This document shows positions 27,676-37,500 of a stretch of 64,000 bases of DNA, piece after piece; within the stretch, counting starts at the first letter, position 1; the number at the start of each line of letters is the position of its first letter. A model generated the notes under the pieces. It saw nothing but the letters and a program-made list of their open reading frames with translations. It searched no databases and was not told the origin of the DNA. The position numbers and the translations under genes were made by a program. This DNA is from Martelella alba (GTDB lineage: Bacteria > Pseudomonadota > Alphaproteobacteria > Rhizobiales > Rhizobiaceae): NCBI RefSeq assembly GCF_006516955.1, contig NZ_VHLG01000009.1:94547-158546 (forward strand), given 5' to 3'.

Positions 27676-28542
27676 TCAGGCGCCGGCTGACGGCGCAATA
27701 TAGGATCCATGCACCCAGCCGCGCAGATCCCCTTCCCGGCCACTGCGATCTTCCGGCGCCACATAGGCCCAGCCGCGATCGCGCTTCAGGATTTTCACCC
27801 GCGTTCCCTTCAGCAGCGAACCCGGCGGTACAATCTTCTCGTAGGATGTCCCCGGTCCGCCACGCAGATTGAGCCGGCCGGCGGTCACCACCTGGCTCTC
27901 CTCCCGGTCGCTTACCTCCCCCAGCAAAGAGCGGAATCGGTCAAAGGGAAAGGCGGGTCCCGGATCAGTCTTCCAGCCACGCGTATCGATTTCTTCATGC
28001 GAAACGATGGCGCGAATCGGATAGGCCGCAATCAGTGACTGGACGATCGCGAGACCCATTTCGACCTGTGCTTCGGGAAACAGCGGCCAGGCATAGGTGC
28101 CGCCGCCGACACGCGCATGCGGGCTGAGCAGATAGCCGCCGGCCGCCTCAAGCTTTTTACGGGTCATCCGGCGCCCATAGGGATCGACGAAATCACCGAG
28201 CCCGTTTGGCTTGAGCCATCCGGGATTGACGAATTCGATCCCGACAGAAACATGGTTCAACCCCTCAATCTCGCCATAGCGCGATGGACCGGCATGCCAG
28301 GCGGTGCGATTGAACCCGGCGATCTGCCAGGCCGTGCCGTCGCGATCAATGACAACATGGGCACTGGAATTCCGGTTTTCGCTGCCACCGGCTGCCCCCA
28401 TCAGCCAGTCACGGCTGGCCTTGCCGTTCCAGCCCGTCGTGTAATGCAGCACGATGACAATCGGCGGTTTCTCCCGCTCCGCACCGATATTGCTGCTCTG
28501 GCGATACCAGATCGCCGGCATTTTGTGGTTGCTGATCTTCAT
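27676..28542 (-). CDS. N-acetylmuramoyl-L-alanine amidase with SH3 domain
   Basis: 288 residues. An amidase_2 domain carries the zinc histidine in IVLHYTTGWNG, then SSAHVVIDRDGTAWQIA, TAWHAGPSRYG and the ligand region SHEEIDTRGWKTDPGPAFP. A C-terminal SH3_3 domain (AGRLNLRGGPGTSYEKI...WAYV) should bind cell wall. No signal peptide is seen, so it may be exported otherwise or act as an endolysin-like protein. ATG at 28542 follows GGAGCG. Confidence 0.9.
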   Translation of the reverse strand: MKISNHKMPAIWYRQSSNIGAEREKPPIVIVLHYTTGWNGKASRDWLMGAAGGSENRNSSAHVVIDRDGTAWQIAGFNRTAWHAGPSRYGEIEGLNHVSVGIEFVNPGWLKPNGLGDFVDPYGRRMTRKKLEAAGGYLLSPHARVGGGTYAWPLFPEAQVEMGLAIVQSLIAAYPIRAIVSHEEIDTRGWKTDPGPAFPFDRFRSLLGEVSDREESQVVTAGRLNLRGGPGTSYEKIVPPGSLLKGTRVKILKRDRGWAYVAPEDRSGREGDLRGWVHGSYIAPSAGA

Positions 28543-28606
28543 GCGGATCGCTCCTGTGATCGAATTAAGGAATTTAATCCTAATTCCATGTGGAGCGACG
28601 GGGATG

Positions 28607-28640
28607 AAAAAACGCCGATGGAAGGCTCCACCGGCGTTTT
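28607..28640 (-). terminator. terminator after wrbA
   Basis: Stem AAAACGCCGATGGA / TCCACCGGCGTTTT with one mismatch and a 4-nt loop, flanked by A and T tracts, so it can act on both strands. On the minus strand it lies 24 bases after wrbA and ends in TTTTTT. Confidence 0.88.
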
Positions 28641-28663
28641 CATGTCAAAAATGATCAGGCAGA

Positions 28664-29263
28664 TCAGGCCGTCAGCTTGGCCGCAATCTTGGCAACGTGG
28701 GCGCCCTGAAAGCGTGCACCTTCGAGTTCCACTTCGGAAGGCTGGCGCGAGCCGTCACCCTCGGTGATCGTGGAAGCGCCATAGGGCGTGCCGCCCTTTA
28801 CAGCTTCAATGCCCATCTGGCCGGCAAAGGCATAGGGCAGACCAACGACGGCCATGCCGTGATGCAGAAGGGTCGGAATGAAGCCGAGAATGGTCGATTC
28901 CTGGCCGCCATGCTGGGTCGCCGACGAGGTGAAGGCCGAGCCGACCTTGCCAACCAGCTTGCCCTGGGCCCACAGACCGCCGGTCTGATCCCAGAAATTG
29001 CGCATCTGTGAAGCCATGGTGCCGAAGCGTGTGCCGGCGCCAACGATAATGGCATCATATTCTTCCAGCTCGGCCGGCGTTGCGATCGGAGCGTCCTGAT
29101 CCATCTTGAAGTAGGATGCCTTGGCAACATCTTCGGGAACCAGTTCCGGGACGCGCTTGATGGTTACTTCTGCGCCAGCGGACTTCGCGCCTTCAGCAAC
29201 GGCCTTGGCCATGCTTTCGATGTGGCCATAGGATGAATAGTAAAGAACCAGTACTTTTGCCAT
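28664..29263 (-). CDS. wrbA: NAD(P)H:quinone oxidoreductase, WrbA type
   Basis: 199-residue flavodoxin-fold FMN protein. The FMN loop is [37 protein letters not shown] is the WrbA signature, and [14 protein letters not shown] and [10 protein letters not shown] follow. It reduces quinones by two electrons, protecting against oxidative stress. ATG at 29263 has GGAGA at good spacing; ATG at 29269 is too near that site. Confidence 0.96.
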   Translation of the reverse strand: MAKVLVLYYSSYGHIESMAKAVAEGAKSAGAEVTIKRVPELVPEDVAKASYFKMDQDAPIATPAELEEYDAIIVGAGTRFGTMASQMRNFWDQTGGLWAQGKLVGKVGSAFTSSATQHGGQESTILGFIPTLLHHGMAVVGLPYAFAGQMGIEAVKGGTPYGASTITEGDGSRQPSEVELEGARFQGAHVAKIAAKLTA

Positions 29264-29406
29264 TTCCATATCTCCGGGGTTTGAGATGTTATTTGTTGGC
29301 GCCCAATATCGGCGCTTTTTAGCCCACGTCCAGACAGATAGATCGCGACGCTGCGTTCACTAATATTGAACACCAAAACCGCAAACGTTCATGAAGTTGT
29401 CAAAAA

Positions 29407-30315
29407 TCAAGGATTCCCGGCGCTTTCAGGGCCGTAAGCCGCCATCAGTGCATCAACGAAGCTGCGCACTTTCACCGTCGGCCGCCGGGCTGCCGGATAG
29501 AGCACATGCATTGGCCGTGACATGCCCTCATAAGCTTCAAGAACCCGGACAAGCCTGCCAGCGGCAATTTCAGGCTTCAGCACATCCTCAGGCCCCAGCG
29601 TCACGCCGTAGCCCTCGATGGCGGCGTGCAGCAGCGCCTTCCAGTCATTGCTGCGCAACCGCCCCTTGACCCCGACATCTTCCGTCCGTCCGGCGCGCTC
29701 AAACATCCAGCGGCAGGACAGCGCCGTTGTGCCAATGCCGTGAACCAGGCAATCATGACGGGCCAGATCCGCCAGTGTCTGCGGCATGCCACGTTCTGCA
29801 ACATAGGACGGCGCCGCACAGACGATCAACCGGTAGGGTCTGAGCGGCTGACCGGCAAGAAAGCCTTCGCTAAAGCCGCCGATGCGAATGATCACCTCAT
29901 AGCCCTCCTCAAGCGGATCGACGATCCCGTCATTCAGTGTCAGATCGATCTGCATTTCGGGATAGCGGGCAAGATAGCGGGTCACGAAAGGTGCCAGACT
30001 GACCGAGCCGAATGTCACCGGCGCATTGACGCGTAGAATGCCTTTTGGTTCGGCCTTCATCTCCATGGCCACGGAATCGGCCGCTTCAGCTTCGGCCAGC
30101 ACCACCCGGCAGCGCTCATAATAGGCGCGCCCGAGTTCCGAAAGGCTTTGCCGCCGGGTCGTCCGGTTCAGCAGTGTCGCCCCGAGACGCGCTTCCAGAT
30201 AGGCAACATGCTTGGCAACCATTTGCGGCGACATGTTCAGAGCCTGGGCAGCTGCGGCAAAGGAGCCAGTTTCCGCCGCTCTGATAAAAACCGCCATGCT
30301 GGTCAGCCGGTCCAT
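29407..30315 (-). CDS. LysR-family transcriptional regulator
   Basis: 302 residues. N-terminal winged HTH (FIRAAETGSFAAAAQALNMSPQMVAKHVAYLEARLGATLLNRTTRRQSLSELGRAYYE) and a C-terminal effector-binding domain. It is transcribed away from the F420-type reductase gene at 30430, so it probably controls that gene and itself; the ~110-base gap holds both promoters. Effector unknown. Start is one of two adjacent ATGs. Confidence 0.93.
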   Translation of the reverse strand: MDRLTSMAVFIRAAETGSFAAAAQALNMSPQMVAKHVAYLEARLGATLLNRTTRRQSLSELGRAYYERCRVVLAEAEAADSVAMEMKAEPKGILRVNAPVTFGSVSLAPFVTRYLARYPEMQIDLTLNDGIVDPLEEGYEVIIRIGGFSEGFLAGQPLRPYRLIVCAAPSYVAERGMPQTLADLARHDCLVHGIGTTALSCRWMFERAGRTEDVGVKGRLRSNDWKALLHAAIEGYGVTLGPEDVLKPEIAAGRLVRVLEAYEGMSRPMHVLYPAARRPTVKVRSFVDALMAAYGPESAGNP

Positions 30316-30429
30316 CATTCACCCCTATATGTTGTTACTGATCGTTTCAGAGAAGAATTTATCGCCTGTTAGTATTCAATTAAAGCCTTATCCCGAAACA
30401 ACTGATCTTTTCCAACCAAGGAGACTGCC

Positions 30430-31074
30430 ATGAAAATCGGGATTATCGGCGCCGGCTTTGTCGGGCGAACCATTGCCAAACGCGCTGTCGCCAAGGGGCA
30501 TGAGGTCATGCTCAGCAATTCGCGCGGCCCCCAGTCCTTGTTCAGCCTGCCCATCATGCTTGGATGCAGCGTCGGCACGGCTGAGGAGGCAGCCCGTTTC
30601 GGTGACCTCGTCATTGTCGCCGTGCCGATGACGGCGATCGACCAGCTGCCAGTCGCAGCGCTTGAGGGCAAATTGGTGATCGACGCCAACAATTACTATC
30701 ATGAACGCGATGGCCGGATATCAGCACTCGATGAAAACCGGACCACCACCAGCGAAATGCTGGCGGCGGCACTTGGCCACCGCCGCGTCGTCAAGGCCTT
30801 CAATGCCATTCCCATGACTGAACTTGAGACCGATGGCCGCCCGGATGGCGGTGCCGAACGCCGCGCCCTTCCGCTTGCCGGTGATGCTCCTGACGACAAG
30901 GCGCGGGTCGCAGCCCTTTACAATGACTTCGGCTTCACGCCGGTCGATGCGGGTGCACTGGCCGAGGGCTGGCGTTTTGAACGCGACCGCCCGGCCTATT
31001 GCAAGCGCATGGATGCCGCGACGCTGAAACGGGTCCTGTCCGAGACCAGACGCGAAGGCGGCATTGCCCCCTGA
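30430..31074 (+). CDS. NADPH-dependent F420 reductase-like oxidoreductase
   Basis: 214 residues with an N-terminal Rossmann motif GIIGAGFVGRTIA and SNSRG, then DLVIVAVPMTAI and VIDANNYY, typical of the F420-dependent NADP oxidoreductase-like family widely present in bacteria lacking F420. RRVVKAFNAIPMTELETDGRP is the family's central segment. The probable cofactor is NADP(H); the substrate is unknown. Divergent from the LysR gene; AAGGAG lies upstream of ATG 30430. Confidence 0.87.
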   Translation: MKIGIIGAGFVGRTIAKRAVAKGHEVMLSNSRGPQSLFSLPIMLGCSVGTAEEAARFGDLVIVAVPMTAIDQLPVAALEGKLVIDANNYYHERDGRISALDENRTTTSEMLAAALGHRRVVKAFNAIPMTELETDGRPDGGAERRALPLAGDAPDDKARVAALYNDFGFTPVDAGALAEGWRFERDRPAYCKRMDAATLKRVLSETRREGGIAP

Positions 31075-31202
31075 TCGCCGATCGCAAAGCCTGATCCTTC
31101 GCCGCAAAGATTGCCGGGCAAAAGGTGCCAAAGGTCAAATTCGGTTTACCGGCCGGCCTGATGCGCACTAGTTTAGCCCGGCAACATTGAAGGCGACTCA
31201 CC

Positions 31203-31952
31203 ATGACCGAACCCAAAACCGTCACCGCCGCCATGCTCGCCATTGGCGACGAGCTGTTATCCGGGCGCACCAAGGACAAGAATATCGGCTTTCTGGCCGA
31301 AAACCTCACTTTGGCTGGCATCGACCTGAAACAGGTCCGGATCGTGCCGGATGAGGAGGAAGAGATTGTCGCAGCGCTCAATGCATTGCGCGCCCGCTAC
31401 ACCTATGTCTTCACCTCAGGCGGCATCGGCCCGACCCATGACGACATCACAGCCGATTCCATATCCGCCGCGTTCGGCCGAAAATGCATCCATAATGATG
31501 AGGCCATGGCCCGGCTTTCCGCCATGTACGCGCGCCGTGGTGTCGAATTCACCGAAGCCCGCAAGCGCATGGCCCGCATGCCCGAGGGCGCTGATCTGAT
31601 CGACAATCCGGTATCGACGGCACCGGGCTTCATCGTTGAGAATGTCTATGTGATGGCAGGCGTGCCAAGTGTATTCGAAGCCATGGTCGGCAATGTTCTG
31701 CCAACGCTTGAAGGCGGCACACCGGTGGTCTCCCGCGCAATCGAATGCAGCTTCGGCGAAGGCGATATCGCCACCCCGCTCGGCGACATTCAAAAAGCCC
31801 ACCCGGACACCTCGATCGGTTCTTATCCGCATTTTGCCGGGGCCGGATTTTCGACACAGCTGGTGGTGCGCGGGCGCAGTGAGAGCGCGGTCGAAAAGGC
31901 CGCTGCCGACATTGCCGCCATGCTCACATCTCTTGCAGCATCGAAAGTTTAA
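31203..31952 (+). CDS. CinA/MoaB-type molybdopterin-binding domain protein
   Basis: 249 residues containing the CinA N-terminal domain: LAIGDELLSGRTKDKN, VFTSGGIGPTHDDIT, and MAGVPSVFEAM. The C-terminal nicotinamide-nucleotide amidase domain of full CinA is absent, as is common in alphaproteobacteria, so pyrophosphatase rather than deamidase activity would be expected. Annotated elsewhere as competence/damage-inducible protein A. ATG at 31203. Confidence 0.9.
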   Translation: MTEPKTVTAAMLAIGDELLSGRTKDKNIGFLAENLTLAGIDLKQVRIVPDEEEEIVAALNALRARYTYVFTSGGIGPTHDDITADSISAAFGRKCIHNDEAMARLSAMYARRGVEFTEARKRMARMPEGADLIDNPVSTAPGFIVENVYVMAGVPSVFEAMVGNVLPTLEGGTPVVSRAIECSFGEGDIATPLGDIQKAHPDTSIGSYPHFAGAGFSTQLVVRGRSESAVEKAAADIAAMLTSLAASKV

Positions 31953-32097
31953 CCCCATCTTTATTAGGGCGAAAGGCGACCTTGCCACAGCTGCATTTTG
32001 GGGCAAAACTTTACCCCGGTGACTGTGGCGTCAGGACATGCGAACAGCTGCCTCAAGCCCTGCGCGGGCAAAGAAATCTGCGCGAGAGGAGAATAAA

Positions 32098-32940
32098 ATG
32101 ACCTATAAAACAATCCTGTCCGTGATGGAAACCGCCGATCAGTCAGCCGGTTTCCTGGATCATACGATGCATTTGGCGCATCTTTTCGAAGCCCATGTCA
32201 TTGGCCTCCACGCCGAATCGGTCACGGCAACACCGATCGTCGCGCCGATGGAAATCCCCGACCCGGTTTCAATCCAGGCCTTGCAGGATGCCGCAGAAAA
32301 GCGCAGCGAAACCCTCGGCGCCCTGTTTGAGGAACGCGCCCGCAAGGAAGCAATCTCCTATGAATGGCGCAAGATCATTACCTCTGTCGGCTATGCCGGT
32401 GCCTCGGTGATCGACAGTGCACGCTGTGCCGATCTGATCGTTGCCCCGCAGGCAAGCCCCGATGTCTCAGCCGATGCCAAGGCAGATTTCGAAAGCTTCC
32501 TGTTTGAAAGCGGCCGCCCGGTGCTTTTGATCCCGCATACGGCCAAAGCTGCCATGCCGTTCAAGAAGGTGCTGATTGCCTGGAACGGCTCACGCGAGGC
32601 GGCCCGCGCCACCTTTGATGCCCTGCCCTTCCTGCAGCGCGCCGACGAGGTCGAGATCTTCTCCGTCAACCCGCCCGATACGACGACTGTTTCCAGCGAG
32701 ATGACCGGTGGCGAGATTGCCACGACGCTTGCCCGCCACGGCATCAACGTCACGGCCGTCAACGCCCATGCCGACAAGGCACGGGCTGCAACCCTGATCG
32801 AAAACCGCATGTCAGACAGTTCCGTCGACCTGCTGGTCATGGGGGCCTACACCCATTCCCGCCTGTGGCAGCTGTTGTTTGGCGGCGTTACCCGCACATT
32901 GCTGGAATCGATGACGGCGGCGACGTTGATGGCCCGCTGA
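32098..32940 (+). CDS. tandem-domain universal stress protein
   Basis: 280 residues made of two UspA domains: one from MTYKTILSVME, a second from FKKVLIAWNGSREAARATFDALPFL to DLLVMGAYTHSRLWQLLFGGVTRTLL. The second domain keeps the nucleotide-binding G-x2-G-x9-G(S/T)-like ending in altered form (GAYTHSRLWQLLFGGVT). General stress-survival role. ATG at 32098 follows GAGAGGAGAAT. Confidence 0.92.
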   Translation: MTYKTILSVMETADQSAGFLDHTMHLAHLFEAHVIGLHAESVTATPIVAPMEIPDPVSIQALQDAAEKRSETLGALFEERARKEAISYEWRKIITSVGYAGASVIDSARCADLIVAPQASPDVSADAKADFESFLFESGRPVLLIPHTAKAAMPFKKVLIAWNGSREAARATFDALPFLQRADEVEIFSVNPPDTTTVSSEMTGGEIATTLARHGINVTAVNAHADKARAATLIENRMSDSSVDLLVMGAYTHSRLWQLLFGGVTRTLLESMTAATLMAR

Positions 32941-32982
32941 ACCCGGCCTGCAGGTAAACCATTGCGGAAAACCTGAGAAAAA

Positions 32983-33013
32983 CCTGCCGGCGGGGGCTCA
33001 TTCGTCCGGCAGG
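32983..33013 (+). terminator. hairpin after the universal stress gene
   Basis: 8-bp stem CCTGCCGG (32983-32990) / CCGGCAGG (33006-33013) with a 15-nt loop, 42 bases after the stop codon. A-tract on the left side but no T-run on the plus strand, so a weak call. Confidence 0.4.
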
Positions 33014-33088
33014 ACTTGCCATATTCGCGCGAATGCGGCTAATAGCGATGGCCAACGACACCACCTGTCGGGGGCAGAGAGATTTTTC

Positions 33089-33115
33089 GCCGTAAGTCGC
33101 TTGCGGCGGATTTTT
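33089..33115 (+). terminator. hairpin plus T-run in the gpt upstream region
   Basis: Stem 33089-33096 with 33100-33107 (one T-G pair), 3-nt loop, followed by GGATTTTT. It lies about 105 bases before the gpt start and after no recognised gene, so it is either a late terminator for the upstream stress gene or an attenuator in the gpt leader. Confidence 0.5.
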
Positions 33116-33219
33116 GATTGGCCCTTTGGCCGATCCCGAAGGTTGTGCGTCGATGCTGCTGCAAAAACCTTAGCAGCGCGAATGACCAATATGTTGACCA
33201 CTGCCTTCGGAGCCCGGAC

Positions 33220-33720
33220 ATGTCTACTCTCCCTGAAAAAGCCTTTCCCGTTTCCTGGGATCAGTTCCACCGCGATGCCCGTGCGCTCGCCTGGCGTCTT
33301 GCCGGCCTCGACAAGACCTTCCACGCCATCGTCTGCGTCACCCGCGGTGGCCTTGTTCCGACCGCCATCATCTCGCGCGAATTGAACATCCGCCTGATCG
33401 AAACCGTCTGCATCGCCTCTTACCATGACTATACGACCCAGGGCGAAACCTCGCTGCTGAAAGGCATCACCGCCGATCTGCTCAAGGATGGCGGCGAAGG
33501 CGTGCTGATCGTCGACGATCTCACCGACACTGGCAACACCGCCCGTGAGGTCCGTGAAATGCTGCCCAAGGCGCATCTGGCCTGTGTCTACGCCAAACCG
33601 CAGGGTGTCCCTTGCGTCGATACTTTCATCACCGAGGTTTCGCAGGATACCTGGATCTACTTCCCGTGGGATATGGGTTTTGCCTATCAGGAGCCGATCG
33701 CCAAGGCACCGAAAGCATAA
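33220..33720 (+). CDS. gpt: xanthine phosphoribosyltransferase
   Basis: 166 residues of the type I PRTase fold. The PRPP-binding motif is [18 protein letters not shown] and [19 protein letters not shown] precedes the flexible loop. It converts xanthine/guanine with PRPP to XMP/GMP in purine salvage. ATG at 33220 has CGGAG upstream. Its 3' end runs into a terminator that is part of a repeat element. Confidence 0.94.
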   Translation: MSTLPEKAFPVSWDQFHRDARALAWRLAGLDKTFHAIVCVTRGGLVPTAIISRELNIRLIETVCIASYHDYTTQGETSLLKGITADLLKDGGEGVLIVDDLTDTGNTAREVREMLPKAHLACVYAKPQGVPCVDTFITEVSQDTWIYFPWDMGFAYQEPIAKAPKA

Positions 33721-33736
33721 GGCATCTAATCCGGAA

Positions 33737-33997
33737 AACCCCGCGGGACTGGGCGGGGTTCAGACTGCTGACAAACCTTACACCTTTTTCTGAGGTCATG
33801 CCTGTGCTTGTCACAGGCATCCAGCCGACGCGCGTCCGCGCGGCGAAAGAACCCGTCTATTCAGTATTTTATGATTCTGGATCCCCGTGACAAGCACGGG
33901 GATGACGACGGAGGGAGGGGCTATTCCAGCCCGAACAGGTAATCTGAACGACGTTGTCGACAGCCTGAACCCCGCCCTACCCGGCGGGGTTTTCTTT
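33737..33997 (+). repeat. terminator-bracketed repeat, copy A
   Basis: Structure in order: hairpin AACCCCGC...GCGGGGTT (33737-33760), end motif TTCAGACTGCTGACAAA (33759-33775), palindromic arm 33795-33825, inverted arm 33877-33906, segment GGCTATTCCAGCCC, end motif GTTGTCGACAGCCTGAA (33953-33969), second hairpin AACCCCGCC...GGCGGGGTT (33968-33991) and TTTCTTTT. The two hairpins are near-identical when one is inverted. It follows the gpt stop and the distal hairpin can serve as terminator. No coding capacity. Confidence 0.8.
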
Positions 33998-34430
33998 TGG
34001 AGTTCCCCTCATTTGCCGGCCCGGACTTTTCCACAATTCAGTCCCGCGCCGACACCGATTCTCGTAGAAAATTATAGCGCCTTAAAAACACTGCATTTTT
34101 CAGACTGCCGAAACGGCAGATGACGGTCTGAGGATGTTCGACACCATGTCAGCTTTTGGTCACAAGTCACTGATCTGCAAGGCCCTCCCTCAACACGCAT
34201 GACGATCGTCAAGAGGCCTGTTGCAGCCTTGATGCGGCACAGGGTCGCTTGACCGAGAGGGTCGATTCGACCGATATTCGACGGCGGTCGCAGCCGTGAC
34301 CGGAGCGGTTTTGTAACGCGCCCGCCCCCACTGTTTTGATGTGCAATCCCACTTTGGCGGTGTCCTGACGGACATTGCCGAAGCAGATTTTCGTGCGCCT
34401 CGAAACGGCGGGCGCGACACAGATGCGGAA
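33998..34430. other. gene-free region before nrdJ
   Basis: About 430 bases with no supported gene on either strand. I looked for a B12 riboswitch because NrdJ is cobalamin-dependent and did not find a B12-box-like sequence. Short inverted repeats (e.g. CAGACTGCCG...CGGCAGATGACGGTCTG at 34101-34131) are present but unassigned. Confidence 0.4.
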
Positions 34431-34496
34431 TTGAATTGCAGCGCCGTTAATACTATATTTAGTGGCTCTGATTATGATAAGCACAACATATTCCGA
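34431..34496 (+). promoter_or_regulatory. nrdJ promoter with two NrdR-box-like sites
   Basis: A sigma70-type promoter TTGAAT (34431-34436), 17-bp spacer, TATATT (34454-34459) is overlapped by site 1, ATACTATATTTAGTGG (34450-34465). Site 2, GCACAACATATTCCGA, is at 34481-34496, exactly 31 bases downstream start to start. Both resemble the NrdR consensus (core CWATATATWG), and paired sites about three helical turns apart are the known NrdR arrangement. NrdR would repress ribonucleotide reductase when dATP is high. Confidence 0.65.
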
Positions 34497-34598
34497 CGCG
34501 GCTCACAAACCGACCGGCGGCGGTCAAGCCAGAGAAGCGGATCGCCGAACAAGATCAATGCCTGAATACGGGCGCACATTTTTTACGAGGACGACAAG

Positions 34599-37500
34599 AT
34601 GCGCATCGAACGTCATTTCACCACGGCTGGACAATCGGCTTATGCCGAAGTCGCATTTCGCAAGGCCAAGAGTGAGATCCGCAATCCGGACGGCTCGATC
34701 GTATTCCTGCTCGACAACATTGATGTGCCTGAACAGTTCAGCCAGGTTGCGGCCGATATTCTGGCGCAGAAATATTTCCGCAAGGCCGGCGTTCCGGCGA
34801 GGCTGAAGAAGGTTGAGGAAACCAGCGTCCCCTCCTTCCTGTGGCGTTCCGTGCCAGATGAAAAAGCGCTCGCCAAACTTCCCGAAGACGAGCGGTTCGG
34901 CTCTGAGACCGATGCGCGACAGGTCTTCGACCGGCTTGCCGGCGCCTGGACCTATTGGGGCTGGAAGGGCGGCTATTTCTCCTCGGAAGAGGATGCATCT
35001 GCCTTCCGGGACGAGCTTGCCTATATGCTGGCCACCCAGCGCGCTGCACCGAACTCGCCGCAATGGTTCAATACCGGCCTTCACTGGGCCTATGGCATTG
35101 ATGGCCCCGGCCAGGGGCATTTCTACGTCGATCCCTTCACCGGCAAGCTGACGCGCTCGAAATCGGCCTATGAGCACCCGCAGCCGCATGCCTGCTTCAT
35201 CCAGTCCGTCGGTGACGACCTCGTCAATGAGGGCGGCATCATGGATTTGTGGGTGCGGGAGGCGCGCCTGTTCAAATATGGCTCCGGCACCGGCTCCAAT
35301 TTCTCGAATGTCCGTGCAGAGGGCGAACGTCTGTCGGGCGGCGGCAAGTCTTCCGGCCTGATGAGCTTTCTCAAGATCGGCGACCGGGCGGCCGGCGCGA
35401 TCAAATCCGGCGGCACCACGCGCCGCGCCGCCAAGATGGTGGTGGTCGATATCGACCACCCGGATATCGAGGCCTATATCAACTGGAAGGTCAAGGAGGA
35501 GCAGAAGGTTGCCGCCCTCGTCACCGGCTCGAAAATCGTTGCGAAACATCTGACCGCGATCATGAAGGCCTGCGTCAACTGCACGGCCGATAATGATGCC
35601 TGTTTCGATCCGCATGAAAACCCGGCCCTGAAGCGCGAGATCCGCGCCGCCAAGAAGGATCAGGTGCCGGAAAACTACATCAAACGGGTGATCCAGTTCG
35701 CGCGTCAGGGCTATAAGGACATCACCTTCACCACCTATGACACTGACTGGGATTCGGAGGCCTATCTCACCGTTTCCGGGCAGAATTCCAATAATTCGGT
35801 GTCGATCACCGATGATTTCTTCAAGGCGGTGGAAGAGGATGCCGACTGGAACCTGACGGCGCGCATTGATGGCCGGGTGATGAAAACGCTGAAGGCGGCA
35901 GATCTGTGGGAACAGATTTCGCATGCCGCATGGGCGTCGGCCGATCCGGGCCTGCATTTCAACTCCACGATGAATGCCTGGCACACCTGCCCGGCTGAAG
36001 GCCGCATTACCGGCTCCAATCCGTGCTCGGAATATATGTTTCTCGATGACACGGCCTGCAACCTGGCTTCGCTGAACCTGATGCAGTTCAAGGATCCGCA
36101 AACCGGTCGCATCGACATCAAGGCCTATGAACACGCCGTGCGGCTCTGGACCGTGGTTCTGGAAATCTCGGTGATGATGGCGCAGTTCCCGTCCGAACGC
36201 ATCGCCGAGCGCTCCTACAAATACCGCACACTCGGCCTCGGCTATGCCAATATTGGCGGGCTGCTGATGTCGTCGGGCATTCCGTACGATTCAGACGCCG
36301 CCCGCGCGCTTGCCGGCAGTCTGACGGCAATCATGACCGGTATTTCCTATGCCACCTCGGCAGAAATGGCGTCCGAACTCGGCGCCTTTGCCGGCTATGA
36401 TGACAATGCCGACAATATGCTGCGGGTGATCCGCAATCACCGCCGTGCCGCCCATGGCGAGGCGACAGGCTATGAGGGCCTGACGACGCCACCGGTAGCG
36501 CTGATCCACGGCGATTGCCCGGATGACGATCTTGTGGCGCATGCCACGTCCGCCTGGGACAAGGCGCTGGAACTGGGGGAAGCCCATGGCTACCGCAATG
36601 CTCAGGTTTCGGTGATCGCGCCGACGGGTACGATCGGCCTCGTCATGGATTGTGACACGACCGGCATCGAGCCCGATTTCGCACTGGTGAAGTTCAAGAA
36701 GCTCGCCGGTGGCGGCTATTTCAAGATCATCAACCGCGCCGTGCCGGAAGCGCTCAGAACGCTCGGCTACAGCGAAAGCCAGATTGCCGAGATCGAGGCC
36801 TATGCCGTCGGCCACGGCAATCTCAACCAGGCGCCGGCGATCAACCCGTCGCGGCTGAAGGCCAAGGGCTTCACCGATGAGAAGGTCGAGGCCGTCAACG
36901 CGGCGCTCAAAAGCGCCTTCGACATCAAGTTCGCCTTCAACCAGTGGACGCTCGGCGCTGACTTCCTCAAGGACGTGCTGCAGGTTTCCGACGCCGATCT
37001 CAATGATATGAGCTTCAGCCTGCTGGAACATATCGGCTTCAGCAGGAAGGAGATCGAGGCCGCCAACACCCATATCTGCGGTGCCATGACGCTGGAAGGT
37101 GCACCGCATCTGAAAGCCGAACACCTGCCGGTCTTCGACTGCGCCAATCCCTGCGGCCGGCTCGGCAGACGCTATCTCTCCGCTGAAAGCCATATCCGCA
37201 TGATGGCTGCTGCCCAGCCCTTCATTTCCGGTGCGATCTCCAAGACCATCAACATGCCGAATGATGCGACGGTCGAGGATTGCAAACACGCCTATATGCT
37301 GTCGTGGAAACTCGGACTGAAGGCCAATGCGCTTTATCGCGACGGTTCGAAACTCTCCCAGCCGCTCAACTCCGCCCTCATTGAAGATGAGGACGACGAG
37401 GAGGATCGGGTCGAGGAACTGGTGCTCGCACCGGCAACGACGCAGGCGGTGAAGGTGACCGAGAAGATCATCGAGCGCGTGGTCGAAAAGATCGTCCGCG

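Noticed and set aside
32998..33576. 192-codon minus-strand frame over gpt
   Set aside because: No recognisable domain, and it is antisense to gpt with its intact PRPP motif.
34209..34484. 91-codon minus-strand frame upstream of nrdJ
   Set aside because: No ribosome-binding site or family resemblance, and it overlaps the nrdJ promoter.
33998..34598. Cobalamin riboswitch before nrdJ
   Set aside because: Expected because NrdJ needs B12, but no B12-box-like sequence or characteristic architecture was found by eye.
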